From Rhodoligotrophos sp. CJ14 (GTDB lineage Bacteria > Pseudomonadota > Alphaproteobacteria > Rhizobiales > Im1): a DNA stretch of 64,000 nt. The DNA is taken from positions 1,550,001 through 1,614,000 of the forward strand of contig NZ_CP133319.1 of NCBI RefSeq assembly GCF_038811545.1, in the 5' to 3' direction. The notes beneath the pieces are model-generated. The model was not told the DNA's origin. It saw only the letters and a program-made list of their open reading frames with translations, and did not search any database. Positions 1 through 7,919 of this stretch are shown piece after piece (within the stretch, counting starts at the first letter, position 1; the number at the start of each line of letters is the position of its first letter). The position numbers were made by a program, and so were the translations under genes.

Positions 1-151
1 GCAGAAACTGCATGGCAAGCGTCGTCTTGCCGGATCCAGGCGTGCCCTCGATGAGGTAAATATGTTCGCGGTGAAGCCCGCCCCCAAGAATGTCATCGAG
101 CCCGGGCACACCAGTGTTGACAATGGATCCCAATGCCTTTGGATCTACCAT
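1..151 (-). CDS. KaiC-like RecA-fold ATPase, N-terminus only (cut by window edge)
   Basis: The first ~50 codons are visible on the minus strand. They read VNTGVPGLDDILGGGL followed by the Walker A GTPGSGKTT, the usual opening of KaiC/RadA-type circadian-clock-like ATPases, which hydrolyse ATP and often act as bacterial signalling modules beside histidine kinases. The rest of the gene lies to the left of the window. I placed the start at the ATG at 151 because the KaiC domain normally begins about 10-15 residues after the start. The frame stays open upstream to a GTG at 415 (88 more codons), so a longer N-terminus is possible. The shorter form fits the family better, but no strong ribosome binding site is visible for either. 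Confidence 0.8.
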   Translation of the reverse strand, partial: MVDPKALGSIVNTGVPGLDDILGGGLHREHIYLIEGTPGSGKTTLAMQFL

Positions 152-610
152 TCTGAGCCAGTTCCGATCCCACCTAAACACTTGGCCGCCGAAGCGAATT
201 TGGGCACCCAGGAAGGGATCTCCCTCCGTCGGCTGAACTCCCGCCGACGCTACAACTCCTTCGCAAGTCTCCAGTTCCGAAGATTTTTGCAGAGCCCTCG
301 TTAACCCGATTGGCCATTCATCAACCGGCTCTGGGCGAAGGGGATTTGGCGGCACGAGCGCACTAGCGTCGGTTGATCGCCCCGGATTGCGACACTGATG
401 CCGTGACAACGGCACCGATCAGACTTCAGGAGACAGCGAGGATCCAGATGCCGCTTTGTGAACCAATATCCGCAAGCAGAGTTGAATGCGAGACGGGAGT
501 TCGGCTGAGGGGTTCCTGATTATGTCTGGGTCTTGAGACACTGCACGGCTCATCGCCCCACTGGCAATCGTCTCCGTGCCCTCGGTTGAGAATTGGAGGG
601 ATTAACCCCG
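152..610. other. Gene-poor stretch between the KaiC-like gene and a secreted protein
   Basis: No convincing gene is seen here. The only relevant feature is the open minus-strand frame that continues the KaiC-like gene up to 415; its translation has no recognisable domain. The Shine-Dalgarno of the next gene (GGAGGG) lies at 595-600. Confidence 0.4.
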
Positions 611-1054
611 ATGCTGGAATGCCAATTCGCGGATGTCTTCTCGGGGGTGCGCGCACCCAGCGTGGTCGCCTCTGGAATGATGATGCTGTTCGGTTTGACC
701 GGCGACGCGATAGCTCAACACGCTAGCGATGGGGCGTCGAAAGGGTCGCCGCCCAGGCTGCAGCCGATGACGAGCAAAATGCTGAGATCGCTGTTTCCGG
801 GCAAATTCGAAGCCATCTGGCAGGGGTCGGTGAAGCTCGTGATCAACGCAGATGCCAGAGGCAACCTGAAGGCCCATGCCGGACAGAACTCCGACACGGG
901 CCGTTGGGAGATCAATGGCAACAAGCTTTGTGTCACCTTCGCGGTCTGGACGGATGGCAGCCGGAAGTGCAGTGAGGTCTATCGCGCTGACGGCTGGTAT
1001 GTCGTCTCGGTAACGAGGAACGGCAGTGCCAATTTGAGGTTCCGGCGGCAGTAG
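611..1054 (+). CDS. Small secreted protein of unknown function
   Basis: This 147-residue protein has a hydrophobic stretch at about residues 15-35 ending in DAIAQ, which looks like a signal peptide cut near residue 35. The mature part contains a compact beta-rich region with two Cys (around NKLCVTFAVW and GSRKCSEVY) that could form a disulfide, and Trp/Gly patterning reminiscent of small periplasmic lipocalin-like DUFs of rhizobia. I cannot assign a function. The ATG at 611 is preferred over a TTG at 593 because GGAGGG at 595-600 is correctly spaced for 611. It stands alone, so the neighbours give no clue. Confidence 0.6.
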   Translation: MLECQFADVFSGVRAPSVVASGMMMLFGLTGDAIAQHASDGASKGSPPRLQPMTSKMLRSLFPGKFEAIWQGSVKLVINADARGNLKAHAGQNSDTGRWEINGNKLCVTFAVWTDGSRKCSEVYRADGWYVVSVTRNGSANLRFRRQ

Positions 1055-1271
1055 CCGAGCTGGGAGACCCGGAGATCTGTGTTTGTTAGCACGACACACG
1101 CTTGGCCTTTCCAGCAATGGCCGGAAGCGCCGAAAGGTCCACGGAACGAATGCGCATATTCTAAGGTTTAGCAGAGGCGGCGGAGCGCTCACCTTGGTCC
1201 AACGTCGCTGCCCGGACACATAGGTTGGCAGCTCCGCCGTTCGATATCGCCATCGATCAGCCGAGGGAAGA

Positions 1272-1469
1272 ATGAAAGACGATCCGAGTAGGCGCGGCGC
1301 CAAAGACCGCTCCCGCGTTGCTGGCGACCAGGAGCATGAAGTGCGCTACTTCGCCAAGGAACATGGCATCTCCGTCGATGAAGCCCAAAAGCTCATCGAA
1401 CGCGTGGGGAATGCCCGCGATAAGCTTGATCAGGCGGCGAGGGAACTCAAGGCGCGACCGCCGCGCTAA
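1272..1469 (+). CDS. DUF3606-type small protein
   Basis: This 65-residue, strongly charged protein starts MKDDPSRRGAKDRSR and contains EVRYFAKEHGISVDEAQKLI. That resembles the short DUF3606 proteins common in rhizobia: an arginine-rich start followed by a helix-turn-helix-like segment in which the chain predicts two or three helices. The function of the family is unknown to me. A purine-rich GAGGGAAGA precedes the ATG. It has no operon partners; 217 bp without a recognisable gene separate it from the secreted protein upstream. Confidence 0.7.
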   Translation: MKDDPSRRGAKDRSRVAGDQEHEVRYFAKEHGISVDEAQKLIERVGNARDKLDQAARELKARPPR

Positions 1470-1622
1470 CTCGCTCGAAGCGTGCTGCTCAACGATCTCC
1501 AGGAACGCTCAGCGGGACGGCCCCAGATGATCCGGAGTTCTTAGAGCTCAGCCGAGATGTGCCGGCCGACAAGTCTCGCCCGAACGGACTCGTGCTGACG
1601 GCCGAGCCCGAATCCGCACCGG

Positions 1623-2783
1623 TCAGTCTGGACGACGAGCGGAACTTTCAATCGGATAAGTTGGAAAGTCCGTGTAGCCCACCTCGCCGCGTCGCGTGTA
1701 ATAAGTCGATCGGTCCGCTTCGGCCAATGGCCAGCCGTGCTTAAGACGTTCAGCAAGATCTGGATTTGCGATATATGGCCTGCCAAAGGCAATCAGATCC
1801 ACCAACCCGGTATCGAGAGCAGCCTGAGCGTTATCGCGACTCTTGAAGCCGCCGCACCAAATGATCGCGCCGGGAAACGCTGCCCGAACCTTGGCCAGCA
1901 AGGTGTGGTCGATATAGCGAGCTTTGAATTCAGCCGTTTCCATATTTCCCGCGGGCATCAGCTCATAGACCAGATGCAAATACGCGACCCCTCGGCGACC
2001 CAGCTGTTCGGAAACATAGAGCAAGGTCTCCGCGGCAAGAGGGTCCGCCGGCATAGAATTGAACGTGCCGAACGGGGCTAGGCGAACGCCAACACGCCCG
2101 GGGCCCAATTGGCGAACCGCCGCGTCGACGACTTCCATCAGGAATCGTGTGCGATCTTCGACGCGAGCTCCTCCATAGCGATCAGTGCGCGTATTGAGCA
2201 CCGAGTTCATAAACTGGTCGAACAGATAGCCGTTGGCTCCGTGGATCTCCACACCATCGAAGCCTGCTTCCCGGGCGTTGACAAAGGCTTGGGAAAAGGT
2301 CTCCACCAAAGCCGATATCTCGTCCGTCCTGAGGCTTCTTGGCCTGCCTGCACGCACATAGCCCAACTTGCCATCGGCATCGTGGGCGAACACGTCGGAA
2401 TTCTCAGCCCTTTCCTCGGTGACACCCCAAGGAGCCTCACCATTCGGCATGAGCGATGGATGCGCCATTCTCCCGACATGCCATATTTGCAAGAATATCG
2501 TGCCGTTGTTGCGGTGAACTTCATCGGTCACCAAGCGCCAGCCCTGCCGCTGGGCTTGCGTATAGATCCCAGGTGTCAGGGCATAACCTTTGCTGGACGG
2601 AGCAACATCCGCTGCCTCGGTCACGATCAGGCCGGCGCTGGCGCGTTGCCCATAATAGGTGGCCATCAGTTCATTCGGGACATCACCTTCCGACGTCCGC
2701 GTCCGAGTCATGGGTGCCATGACAATGCGGTTTTTCAGCGGAACCGTGCCGCCGAGGACTTGAGGTTCAAACAGGTGTGCCAT
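1623..2783 (-). CDS. Old Yellow Enzyme family FMN oxidoreductase (NemA-like)
   Basis: This 386-residue protein is a full-length OYE, an FMN-dependent, NADPH-using ene-reductase that reduces activated C=C bonds or nitro/maleimide electrophiles in the cytoplasm. Visible signatures are the start LFEPQVLGGTVPLKNRIVMAPMTR, the substrate-binding pair in EIHGANGYLFDQFMN near residue 180, the arginine-rich DRYGG segment, and the late IIWCGGF and LIAFGRPYIANPD phosphate-binding loops. The frame extends upstream, but the family start is the ATG at 2783. It is divergent from an HxlR regulator 84 bp away, the usual arrangement for electrophile-inducible OYE genes, and a palindrome sits directly before its start codon. 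The exact substrate cannot be told. Confidence 0.93.
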   Translation of the reverse strand: MAHLFEPQVLGGTVPLKNRIVMAPMTRTRTSEGDVPNELMATYYGQRASAGLIVTEAADVAPSSKGYALTPGIYTQAQRQGWRLVTDEVHRNNGTIFLQIWHVGRMAHPSLMPNGEAPWGVTEERAENSDVFAHDADGKLGYVRAGRPRSLRTDEISALVETFSQAFVNAREAGFDGVEIHGANGYLFDQFMNSVLNTRTDRYGGARVEDRTRFLMEVVDAAVRQLGPGRVGVRLAPFGTFNSMPADPLAAETLLYVSEQLGRRGVAYLHLVYELMPAGNMETAEFKARYIDHTLLAKVRAAFPGAIIWCGGFKSRDNAQAALDTGLVDLIAFGRPYIANPDLAERLKHGWPLAEADRSTYYTRRGEVGYTDFPTYPIESSARRPD

Positions 2784-2790
2784 AGGTCTT

Positions 2791-2814
2791 CCCTCAATCG
2801 ATTTTGATCGAGGG
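2791..2814. promoter_or_regulatory. Candidate HxlR operator between the OYE and hxlR-type genes
   Basis: The inverted repeat CCCTCAATC (2791-2799) / GATCGAGGG (2806-2814) matches in 8 of 9 arm positions with a 6-bp spacer. It lies 8 bp upstream of the OYE start codon inside the divergent intergenic region, where an HxlR dimer would be expected to bind. This is inferred from position and symmetry only. Confidence 0.45.
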
Positions 2815-2867
2815 ATTACGCCTCGGTAGCAGACGCAATCTACACACCGTTTGGTCAGTGGTGGCAA

Positions 2868-3257
2868 ATGAGGATCATCAACAGATTGCCGGGCGTGCCG
2901 GTCGAGCGCGCGCTGGGTATTCTCTCCGGACGCTGGAAAGCTATCATCGTCTATACTTTGCTGGATGGCGCACAACGCACCTGCGAGTTGGAGAAGCGCA
3001 TTACCGGGATCTCGCAAAAGGTGTTGATCGAGCAGCTCCGGGCGCTTGAGGAACATGGAGTGGTGAGCCGGCAGCCCAGTACCGATGCTTTGCAAGGGGT
3101 CGAATACCTGCTCACCCCGCTCGGCGAAAGCCTGCGGCCAATCCTGGAGGCTCTAATCGACTGGGGAGCTCATCACGCCAAGGAACTCGACGAGGTCCAT
3201 AGGCTTCTGCCGTGCGACGCCGTCATTCGAGGGCGCACCCAAGGCGATCAGCTATAG
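2868..3257 (+). CDS. HxlR-family winged-helix transcriptional regulator
   Basis: This 129-residue protein shows the HxlR pattern: GVPVERALGILSGRWKAIIVYTLLDGAQRTCELEKRI, then the recognition helix ISQKVLIEQLRALEEHGVVSR and the wing ending in VEYLLTPLGESLRPILEAL. The family usually senses electrophiles or oxidants through a Cys near the N-terminus. Here a Cys occurs in the helix just before ELEKRI (about residue 43) and another near residue 115. It is transcribed away from the OYE gene, which is probably its target. The usual length is 110-130 residues, so it looks complete. The Shine-Dalgarno is weak. Confidence 0.9.
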   Translation: MRIINRLPGVPVERALGILSGRWKAIIVYTLLDGAQRTCELEKRITGISQKVLIEQLRALEEHGVVSRQPSTDALQGVEYLLTPLGESLRPILEALIDWGAHHAKELDEVHRLLPCDAVIRGRTQGDQL

Positions 3258-3461
3258 CTTGGCGCCCAACCGATCCCGGCCCATTCAGCCTGGGATCTCT
3301 CCGACCACATTCGGTAATTGCTGCGCTGAAGCAGCCAGGAAGAAAGTTGAGGCGGGTTCGGGGTGCCGGATCAATGCAGCGCTTGACCCGCCGCTGTTGC
3401 CTGAGACGTTACCTAGATCACCGGAAGGAAACGCCTTATCCGGCTAAACCACTGAAAGGAA

Positions 3462-3538
3462 TGGTACAGCTGCCCCGGCTCGAACGGGGGACCTCCTGAT
3501 CCACAATCAGGCGCTCTAACCAACTGAGCTACAGCTGC
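3462..3538 (-). tRNA. tRNA-His (GTG), alphaproteobacterial type without G-1
   Basis: A complete cloverleaf is visible on the minus strand. The 5' acceptor GCAGCTG pairs with 3' CAGCTGT, the D arm is GCTC/GAGC, the anticodon stem CCTGA/TCAGG encloses loop TTGTGGA (anticodon GTG), the T arm is CCCCG/CGGGG, and CCA is encoded. The base before G1 is T, position 72 is U pairing with G1 by wobble, and the discriminator is A73. This is the divergent tRNA-His identity set reported for Caulobacter and relatives instead of the universal G-1:C73. Confidence 0.95.
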
Positions 3539-3640
3539 AGTGCCATTTGGCGCGCAAAATAAGCACACGCTCCTGGCTTGGCAAGGTGGGATCAGCGTCT
3601 TTCCATCAGTTTCCCCAGCATGCCGCGCGCAATGCCGGGC

Positions 3641-4354
3641 CTAATCGGCTTTTGCGGCCGGATTTGCGGTCTGGCTGAAGCCAGACTGCAACGGCTTCAT
3701 TGTTTCGCTCACGACCCGGCCGGCAAGGTCCGAAAGCTCCCGCACCTGCCCGCTCACCGTGGCGAAGCTGTCGCGCAGAAAGGCCTGCTGAATCGATAAG
3801 AGCTCCACGGGATCCCGCGAGGCAAGCATCTGCTGGAAATAACCAAATCCCAACGCAATGTTGAGCGTCATACATTGATGCAGCTTCTGCTGCAGCGCCA
3901 TTGCCCCATCCGGCCAGTCGAAGCCGCTGAGGCCGGAGCCGAATATCCTCTCCGCATCATGCGCCTCTTGCGTCTCGTGCGCGTCAGTGGAAGCGGCCAT
4001 CCTGTCAGCCGCTGCCGAAGCCCGAGCCGATGTGGCGCCAGCGCGGCCTCGGCCTGATCTCGTCTTTCCGCCTTTGCGGCTCTCTGTCGCGACCGCCCGA
4101 CGATTCCTTGCAACCCCGTCGGCAGGCTCTGCGTTCTCGGTCGAACCTTTCGCATCAATGGGCGACTTGTTCACCTTTCTCGGCTTGTTTGGGCGAGCCG
4201 GGCGCTGAGGAACACCAGCATCGACGGAGCTCACTGGCGCGGTCTCCGACGCGGACTGAGTCCCGGCCGCGGGGTTCTGAATAGCATTATTGGCCGGTTG
4301 TATTTCGGCCTTGGGCGCGCCAGTTCCGGTTTTCGCAGCGGTGTCTTCGGTCAT
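3641..4354 (-). CDS. Phasin family protein (polyhydroxyalkanoate granule associated)
   Basis: This 237-residue protein has a disordered, Ala/Pro/Lys-rich N-terminal half (to about residue 130) followed by a helical phasin-2 type domain. The domain reads LHQCMTLNIALGFGYFQQMLASRDPVELLSIQQAFLRDSFATVSGQVRELSDLAGRVVSETMKPLQ. Phasins coat PHB granules and regulate their size. The basic N-terminal tail resembles the nucleic-acid-binding tails of some phasins; that is inference. Acetoacetyl-CoA synthetase, used in PHB/acetoacetate turnover, is encoded 3.5 kb away. The gene is single, with the tRNA-His downstream on the same strand. Confidence 0.85.
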   Translation of the reverse strand: MTEDTAAKTGTGAPKAEIQPANNAIQNPAAGTQSASETAPVSSVDAGVPQRPARPNKPRKVNKSPIDAKGSTENAEPADGVARNRRAVATESRKGGKTRSGRGRAGATSARASAAADRMAASTDAHETQEAHDAERIFGSGLSGFDWPDGAMALQQKLHQCMTLNIALGFGYFQQMLASRDPVELLSIQQAFLRDSFATVSGQVRELSDLAGRVVSETMKPLQSGFSQTANPAAKAD

Positions 4355-4695
4355 GAGGAGTTCCTATTAACCTTGCCGACGGGTGGTCGAGGCATAGACA
4401 ATTTTTTCTGCAGCTGTAGGCCGAGATTAGGGATATCCTATTCACATGAATGCTGCGTTGCAACATCATCGCCCGCCATAATCGATCGTCAAACGTGATC
4501 GAGAGCAGTCTCGTCCTCCCCGGGGGTTGGCGGAGAATGCGGGGACGGGAGAGCGGCAGTCCATGATTTGGGCACGTTTTCAGTGGATAGGAGGAAAGCA
4601 CCAGCTTGCGATTGCGCCTTTTTGAAAGGGATCGGGGCTAAGGTGCGGTTGGTGTTGGTGCACATCCTGGTAAGGATGGCCCAGGAGAAGCGAGC
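4355..4695. other. Divergent intergenic region, phasin / histidine kinase
   Basis: These 341 bp must carry both divergent promoters. I see no convincing small gene, strong palindrome or -35/-10 pair that I would defend. An AGGAGAAG ribosome binding site for the kinase lies at 4683-4690. Confidence 0.4.
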
Positions 4696-7600
4696 GTGAC
4701 GAGAGGGGCACTACCGAGCCTGGATTCGCTGCAGCAGGCGGCCGAGGCGGCATGGCTGTGGGATATCGCCAGAGTGCGAATCGTCTGGGCGAACGAAGCC
4801 GGTATTCGCTTCTTCGGAGGCGAGTTGCTGTTCGACCTCCTTGATCGGCGTTTTGACCGCGGCGAGCCCGGGGTTGCCCGCCTCATTGCTCTTGCCGATG
4901 AGCTGGTCCGACCTGGCCAGGCCTCGGAAGAGGTTTTGAGTTTTCCCTCGAGCCCGTTTGGCGAGCCGATTGCCTGCGATTGCTATGCCCACCGCCTGAG
5001 CGATGGCCGGTCGGGCCTTCTCGTGATTGCGAAGCCGGTCGCCCCTGCCGAAGATGTTCCGCCCGCAGATCTTGCCAGCGCCGTGATCGATGCCCTGCCT
5101 CAGGCGGTGCTCACGCTCGATCGCGACGGGCGAACATTGCATGCCAATGCACCTGCGTCTGACCTGTTGAGCGACGCGCGCCGGCGAGGCCTTTCTGAGC
5201 TTTTCGCCCATGAGCGCAATGCGGCGCGGTTTATCGAGCGTGTGATTCAGGCCGGCATTGTCGGGGAATATCGCCGCATCGAGACCCGTTACGGCGCGCG
5301 CGATGTTCGCATCGAGGCCCGTCGCATCGGCCCTCGTGGCGGCGCCGAGCAAAGCGCCAACGCGCGCATTCTCCTCCTCATCGAGGATGTTGCCGAGCGC
5401 CGCGCGCTGGAGCGCAGTCTCCAGGAAAATGCCGCCCGCCTTGCAGATTTCGTTGCCGCTGCGGCCGACTTCACCTTCGAGCTTGATCAGAACCTGGCGT
5501 GGCAGGCCATAGGCCCCGATTTCACCGAGGCAACCGGCGTGCCTGCGGAAGAAATCGTAGGTGAAACTTGGCAGGCCGTTGCGCAGCGCTTCGACTTTGA
5601 TCGCGACGGCCTGATCGCCCAAGCCATGGCCGAGCGCAAGTCCTGGCGTGCGACCGTTGAATGGCGCAAGGCGCATGACGTGCTCGCCACCACCACCTTG
5701 AGCGCGGTTGCTGTCGATGGTGATGATCGCCGCCACACCGCCTATCGGGGCATCGGTGCCTTGGTGAGCGGGGCCTCGCGACCGGCGCCTTCCCCCGCGC
5801 CGCAATCTGCCGCTGCAGCGGGCCAAGCCTCATCAGAATCCGCCGCATCCGCGGAGCAAACTAGACCTGAGGCCACCGCGGTCAGTGATGGTGGCCCTGC
5901 GGCTAAGCCAGCCGATAAACCTGTCGTTGCGCTCTATCATGCTGAAGCCGGGACGGAGGCCATTGCCCCCGCGCCCCAGGACGATGCCAAACCGTCCCGG
6001 TCTGCCATGCCCGTAGCGAATACCGGCATCGCCGCACCCGCCGACCACATACCGGTAACTGATGGCGGGCACGCCATTGCGTCGACCGATCACACCCCTG
6101 CGGTTGACCCTACGCCCCAGCGCGAATCGAAATCCTCGACGCAACGCCGCCTCACCCCCGAGGAAGCGGAAGCTTTTCTTCGCTTGGCACAGCGAATCGA
6201 GCGCGATCTCGCCAGTGTGACTGCGAGCGAGCCGGATCTGCCGAAATCGGTTCGCGAAACCGCGCCCGCTTTGGCAGAAGTGGCAACTGCCGAACTTGCC
6301 GTGGTTCAACCAGAACCGGCCGTGATCGAGCCAGAGGCGGAACCGGTACCTGCTCCCGCCCCGTCGAGCGGCCACCCTAAGCCGGAAAGCCTGGCCGTAA
6401 CCGTCGCACGCGAGCTGCTGGCGGGCATCGAGATGCCCTCGCTCATTCACCGCGACGGGCAGGTTCTGGCCGCCAACCAGGGCGCAGCCGAGGCCCTGGG
6501 CTATGACAACCCCGAAGCGCTAGAAGTGGTGGGACTGGATGCCCTGCTGCCCGATTGGCGCAGCCGGGGCGAGGAGGCCTGTTTCTCCACGCCCGAAGGT
6601 CACATTGCCAGCAATTCCATCACCGCCCGCTCCTTGGACTGGCCCGGCGGCCCCGTCCGTCAGCTGATCTTCACGCCGCGCGGCAAGCCGCTGCCCGGCA
6701 AGGATGCTGCGGCCGTGCCGGATGTCTGGGCCCCCAGCGATTCGACCCTGAAGGCCATTATCGAGACCGCGACCGACGGCATCATCATGCTGGAGCGCAA
6801 TGGCACGATCCGCAGCATCAACGCCGGCGCGCAGGCCATTTTCGGCATTGATGCGCGCGAGGCCCTGGGTCGCCCTCTCAGCGATTTCCTCACCGCCGAG
6901 AGCGCCAAGACCTTCAAGGATTACCTCGCCGCCTTGGTCGATGGCACCCTCACCACAATCTTCAATGACGGGCGCGAGGTGACCGGCATCGAGCGCCAGG
7001 GCGGCGAGATCCCGCTCTTCCTCACCATGAGCCCCGTTGAGGATGGCGACCGTTTCTGTGCGGTGCTGCGCGACATAACCCACTGGAAGAAGGCGGAAGC
7101 CGACCTGAGGGCAGCGAAGGAAGAGGCCGAACGCACCAGCGCCCAGAAATCCGAGTTCCTCGCCAATATTAGCCATGAACTGCGCACCCCTCTGAATGCG
7201 ATCCTCGGCTTCTCCGAGGTGATGAAGGCCGAGCGCTTCGGCGCGATCCGCAACGACAAATATCTCGGCTATATCGGCGACATCCATGCCAGCGGCGAGC
7301 ACCTGCTGAGTCTCATCAACGACCTTCTCGATCTGTCGAAGGTCGAGGCCGGCAAGCTCGAGCTCAATTTCACCGCCGTGAACCTTGTCGATGTGGTCGA
7401 CCAGGCCGTGCACATCATGCAGGATCAGGCCCGCGAAGGCCGCGTGCTGATGCGGACCAGCATCCCAGCCGATCTGCCGCCCGTGGTGGCAGACCAGCGC
7501 TCGATCCGGCAGATCGTGCTGAACCTGCTGTCCAACGCAGTGAAATTCACCGAACCCGGGGGGCAGGTCATCATCTCCCTGCTCACCACGCCCCAAGGCG

Positions 7601-7842
7601 AAGTGAAGCTGCGGGTCAAGGACACCGGCATCGGCATGACCGAGGATGAGCTTCAGGAGGCGCTGAAGCCGTTCCGCCGGGTGGAGACCAAGCGCCGCCG
7701 CGCCGGCGGCACGGGCCTGGGTCTGCCGCTCACCAAGGCGCTCACCGAAGCAAACCGTGCCGGCTTTGCCATTTCCAGCCGGCCGGAGAGCGGCACCATG
7801 GTCGAGATCACCTTCCCGACGACCCGGGTCTTGGCTGAATAA
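4696..7842 (+). CDS. PAS-domain sensor histidine kinase of the PdhS/PleC/DivJ type
   Basis: This 1048-residue protein has no membrane segments. In order it has PAS-like segments at ~15-110, 125-225 and 240-345, a Pro/Ala-rich disordered linker at ~350-560, two more PAS domains (~570-650 and ~680-795), a HisKA domain with SHELRTPLNAILGF (phosphoacceptor His827), and a HATPase_c domain with NLLSNAVKF (~945), KDTGIGM (~975) and GGTGLGLPL. The DHp sequence ERFGAIRNDKYLGYIGDIHASGEHLLSLINDLLDLSKVEAG carries the hallmark of DivK-directed kinases (PleC, DivJ, PdhS). Length and cytosolic architecture fit Brucella-type PdhS best. It would then set DivK phosphorylation and cell polarity. The start is a GTG with AGGAGAAG. 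The exact paralogue (PdhS, PleC, DivJ or CbrA) is uncertain. Confidence 0.8.
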   Translation: MTRGALPSLDSLQQAAEAAWLWDIARVRIVWANEAGIRFFGGELLFDLLDRRFDRGEPGVARLIALADELVRPGQASEEVLSFPSSPFGEPIACDCYAHRLSDGRSGLLVIAKPVAPAEDVPPADLASAVIDALPQAVLTLDRDGRTLHANAPASDLLSDARRRGLSELFAHERNAARFIERVIQAGIVGEYRRIETRYGARDVRIEARRIGPRGGAEQSANARILLLIEDVAERRALERSLQENAARLADFVAAAADFTFELDQNLAWQAIGPDFTEATGVPAEEIVGETWQAVAQRFDFDRDGLIAQAMAERKSWRATVEWRKAHDVLATTTLSAVAVDGDDRRHTAYRGIGALVSGASRPAPSPAPQSAAAAGQASSESAASAEQTRPEATAVSDGGPAAKPADKPVVALYHAEAGTEAIAPAPQDDAKPSRSAMPVANTGIAAPADHIPVTDGGHAIASTDHTPAVDPTPQRESKSSTQRRLTPEEAEAFLRLAQRIERDLASVTASEPDLPKSVRETAPALAEVATAELAVVQPEPAVIEPEAEPVPAPAPSSGHPKPESLAVTVARELLAGIEMPSLIHRDGQVLAANQGAAEALGYDNPEALEVVGLDALLPDWRSRGEEACFSTPEGHIASNSITARSLDWPGGPVRQLIFTPRGKPLPGKDAAAVPDVWAPSDSTLKAIIETATDGIIMLERNGTIRSINAGAQAIFGIDAREALGRPLSDFLTAESAKTFKDYLAALVDGTLTTIFNDGREVTGIERQGGEIPLFLTMSPVEDGDRFCAVLRDITHWKKAEADLRAAKEEAERTSAQKSEFLANISHELRTPLNAILGFSEVMKAERFGAIRNDKYLGYIGDIHASGEHLLSLINDLLDLSKVEAGKLELNFTAVNLVDVVDQAVHIMQDQAREGRVLMRTSIPADLPPVVADQRSIRQIVLNLLSNAVKFTEPGGQVIISLLTTPQGEVKLRVKDTGIGMTEDELQEALKPFRRVETKRRRAGGTGLGLPLTKALTEANRAGFAISSRPESGTMVEITFPTTRVLAE

Positions 7843-7919
7843 GCGGTATGACAGGCACGCTGCCAGGAACTGGCCTGACAGCGCTTGCCCCGGAAACCCG
7901 CAATTCAGCGGATGGGCCC

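Noticed and set aside
3258-3461. Small open frames between the HxlR gene and tRNA-His
   Set aside because: They lack ribosome binding sites and family resemblance, and some run into the tRNA.
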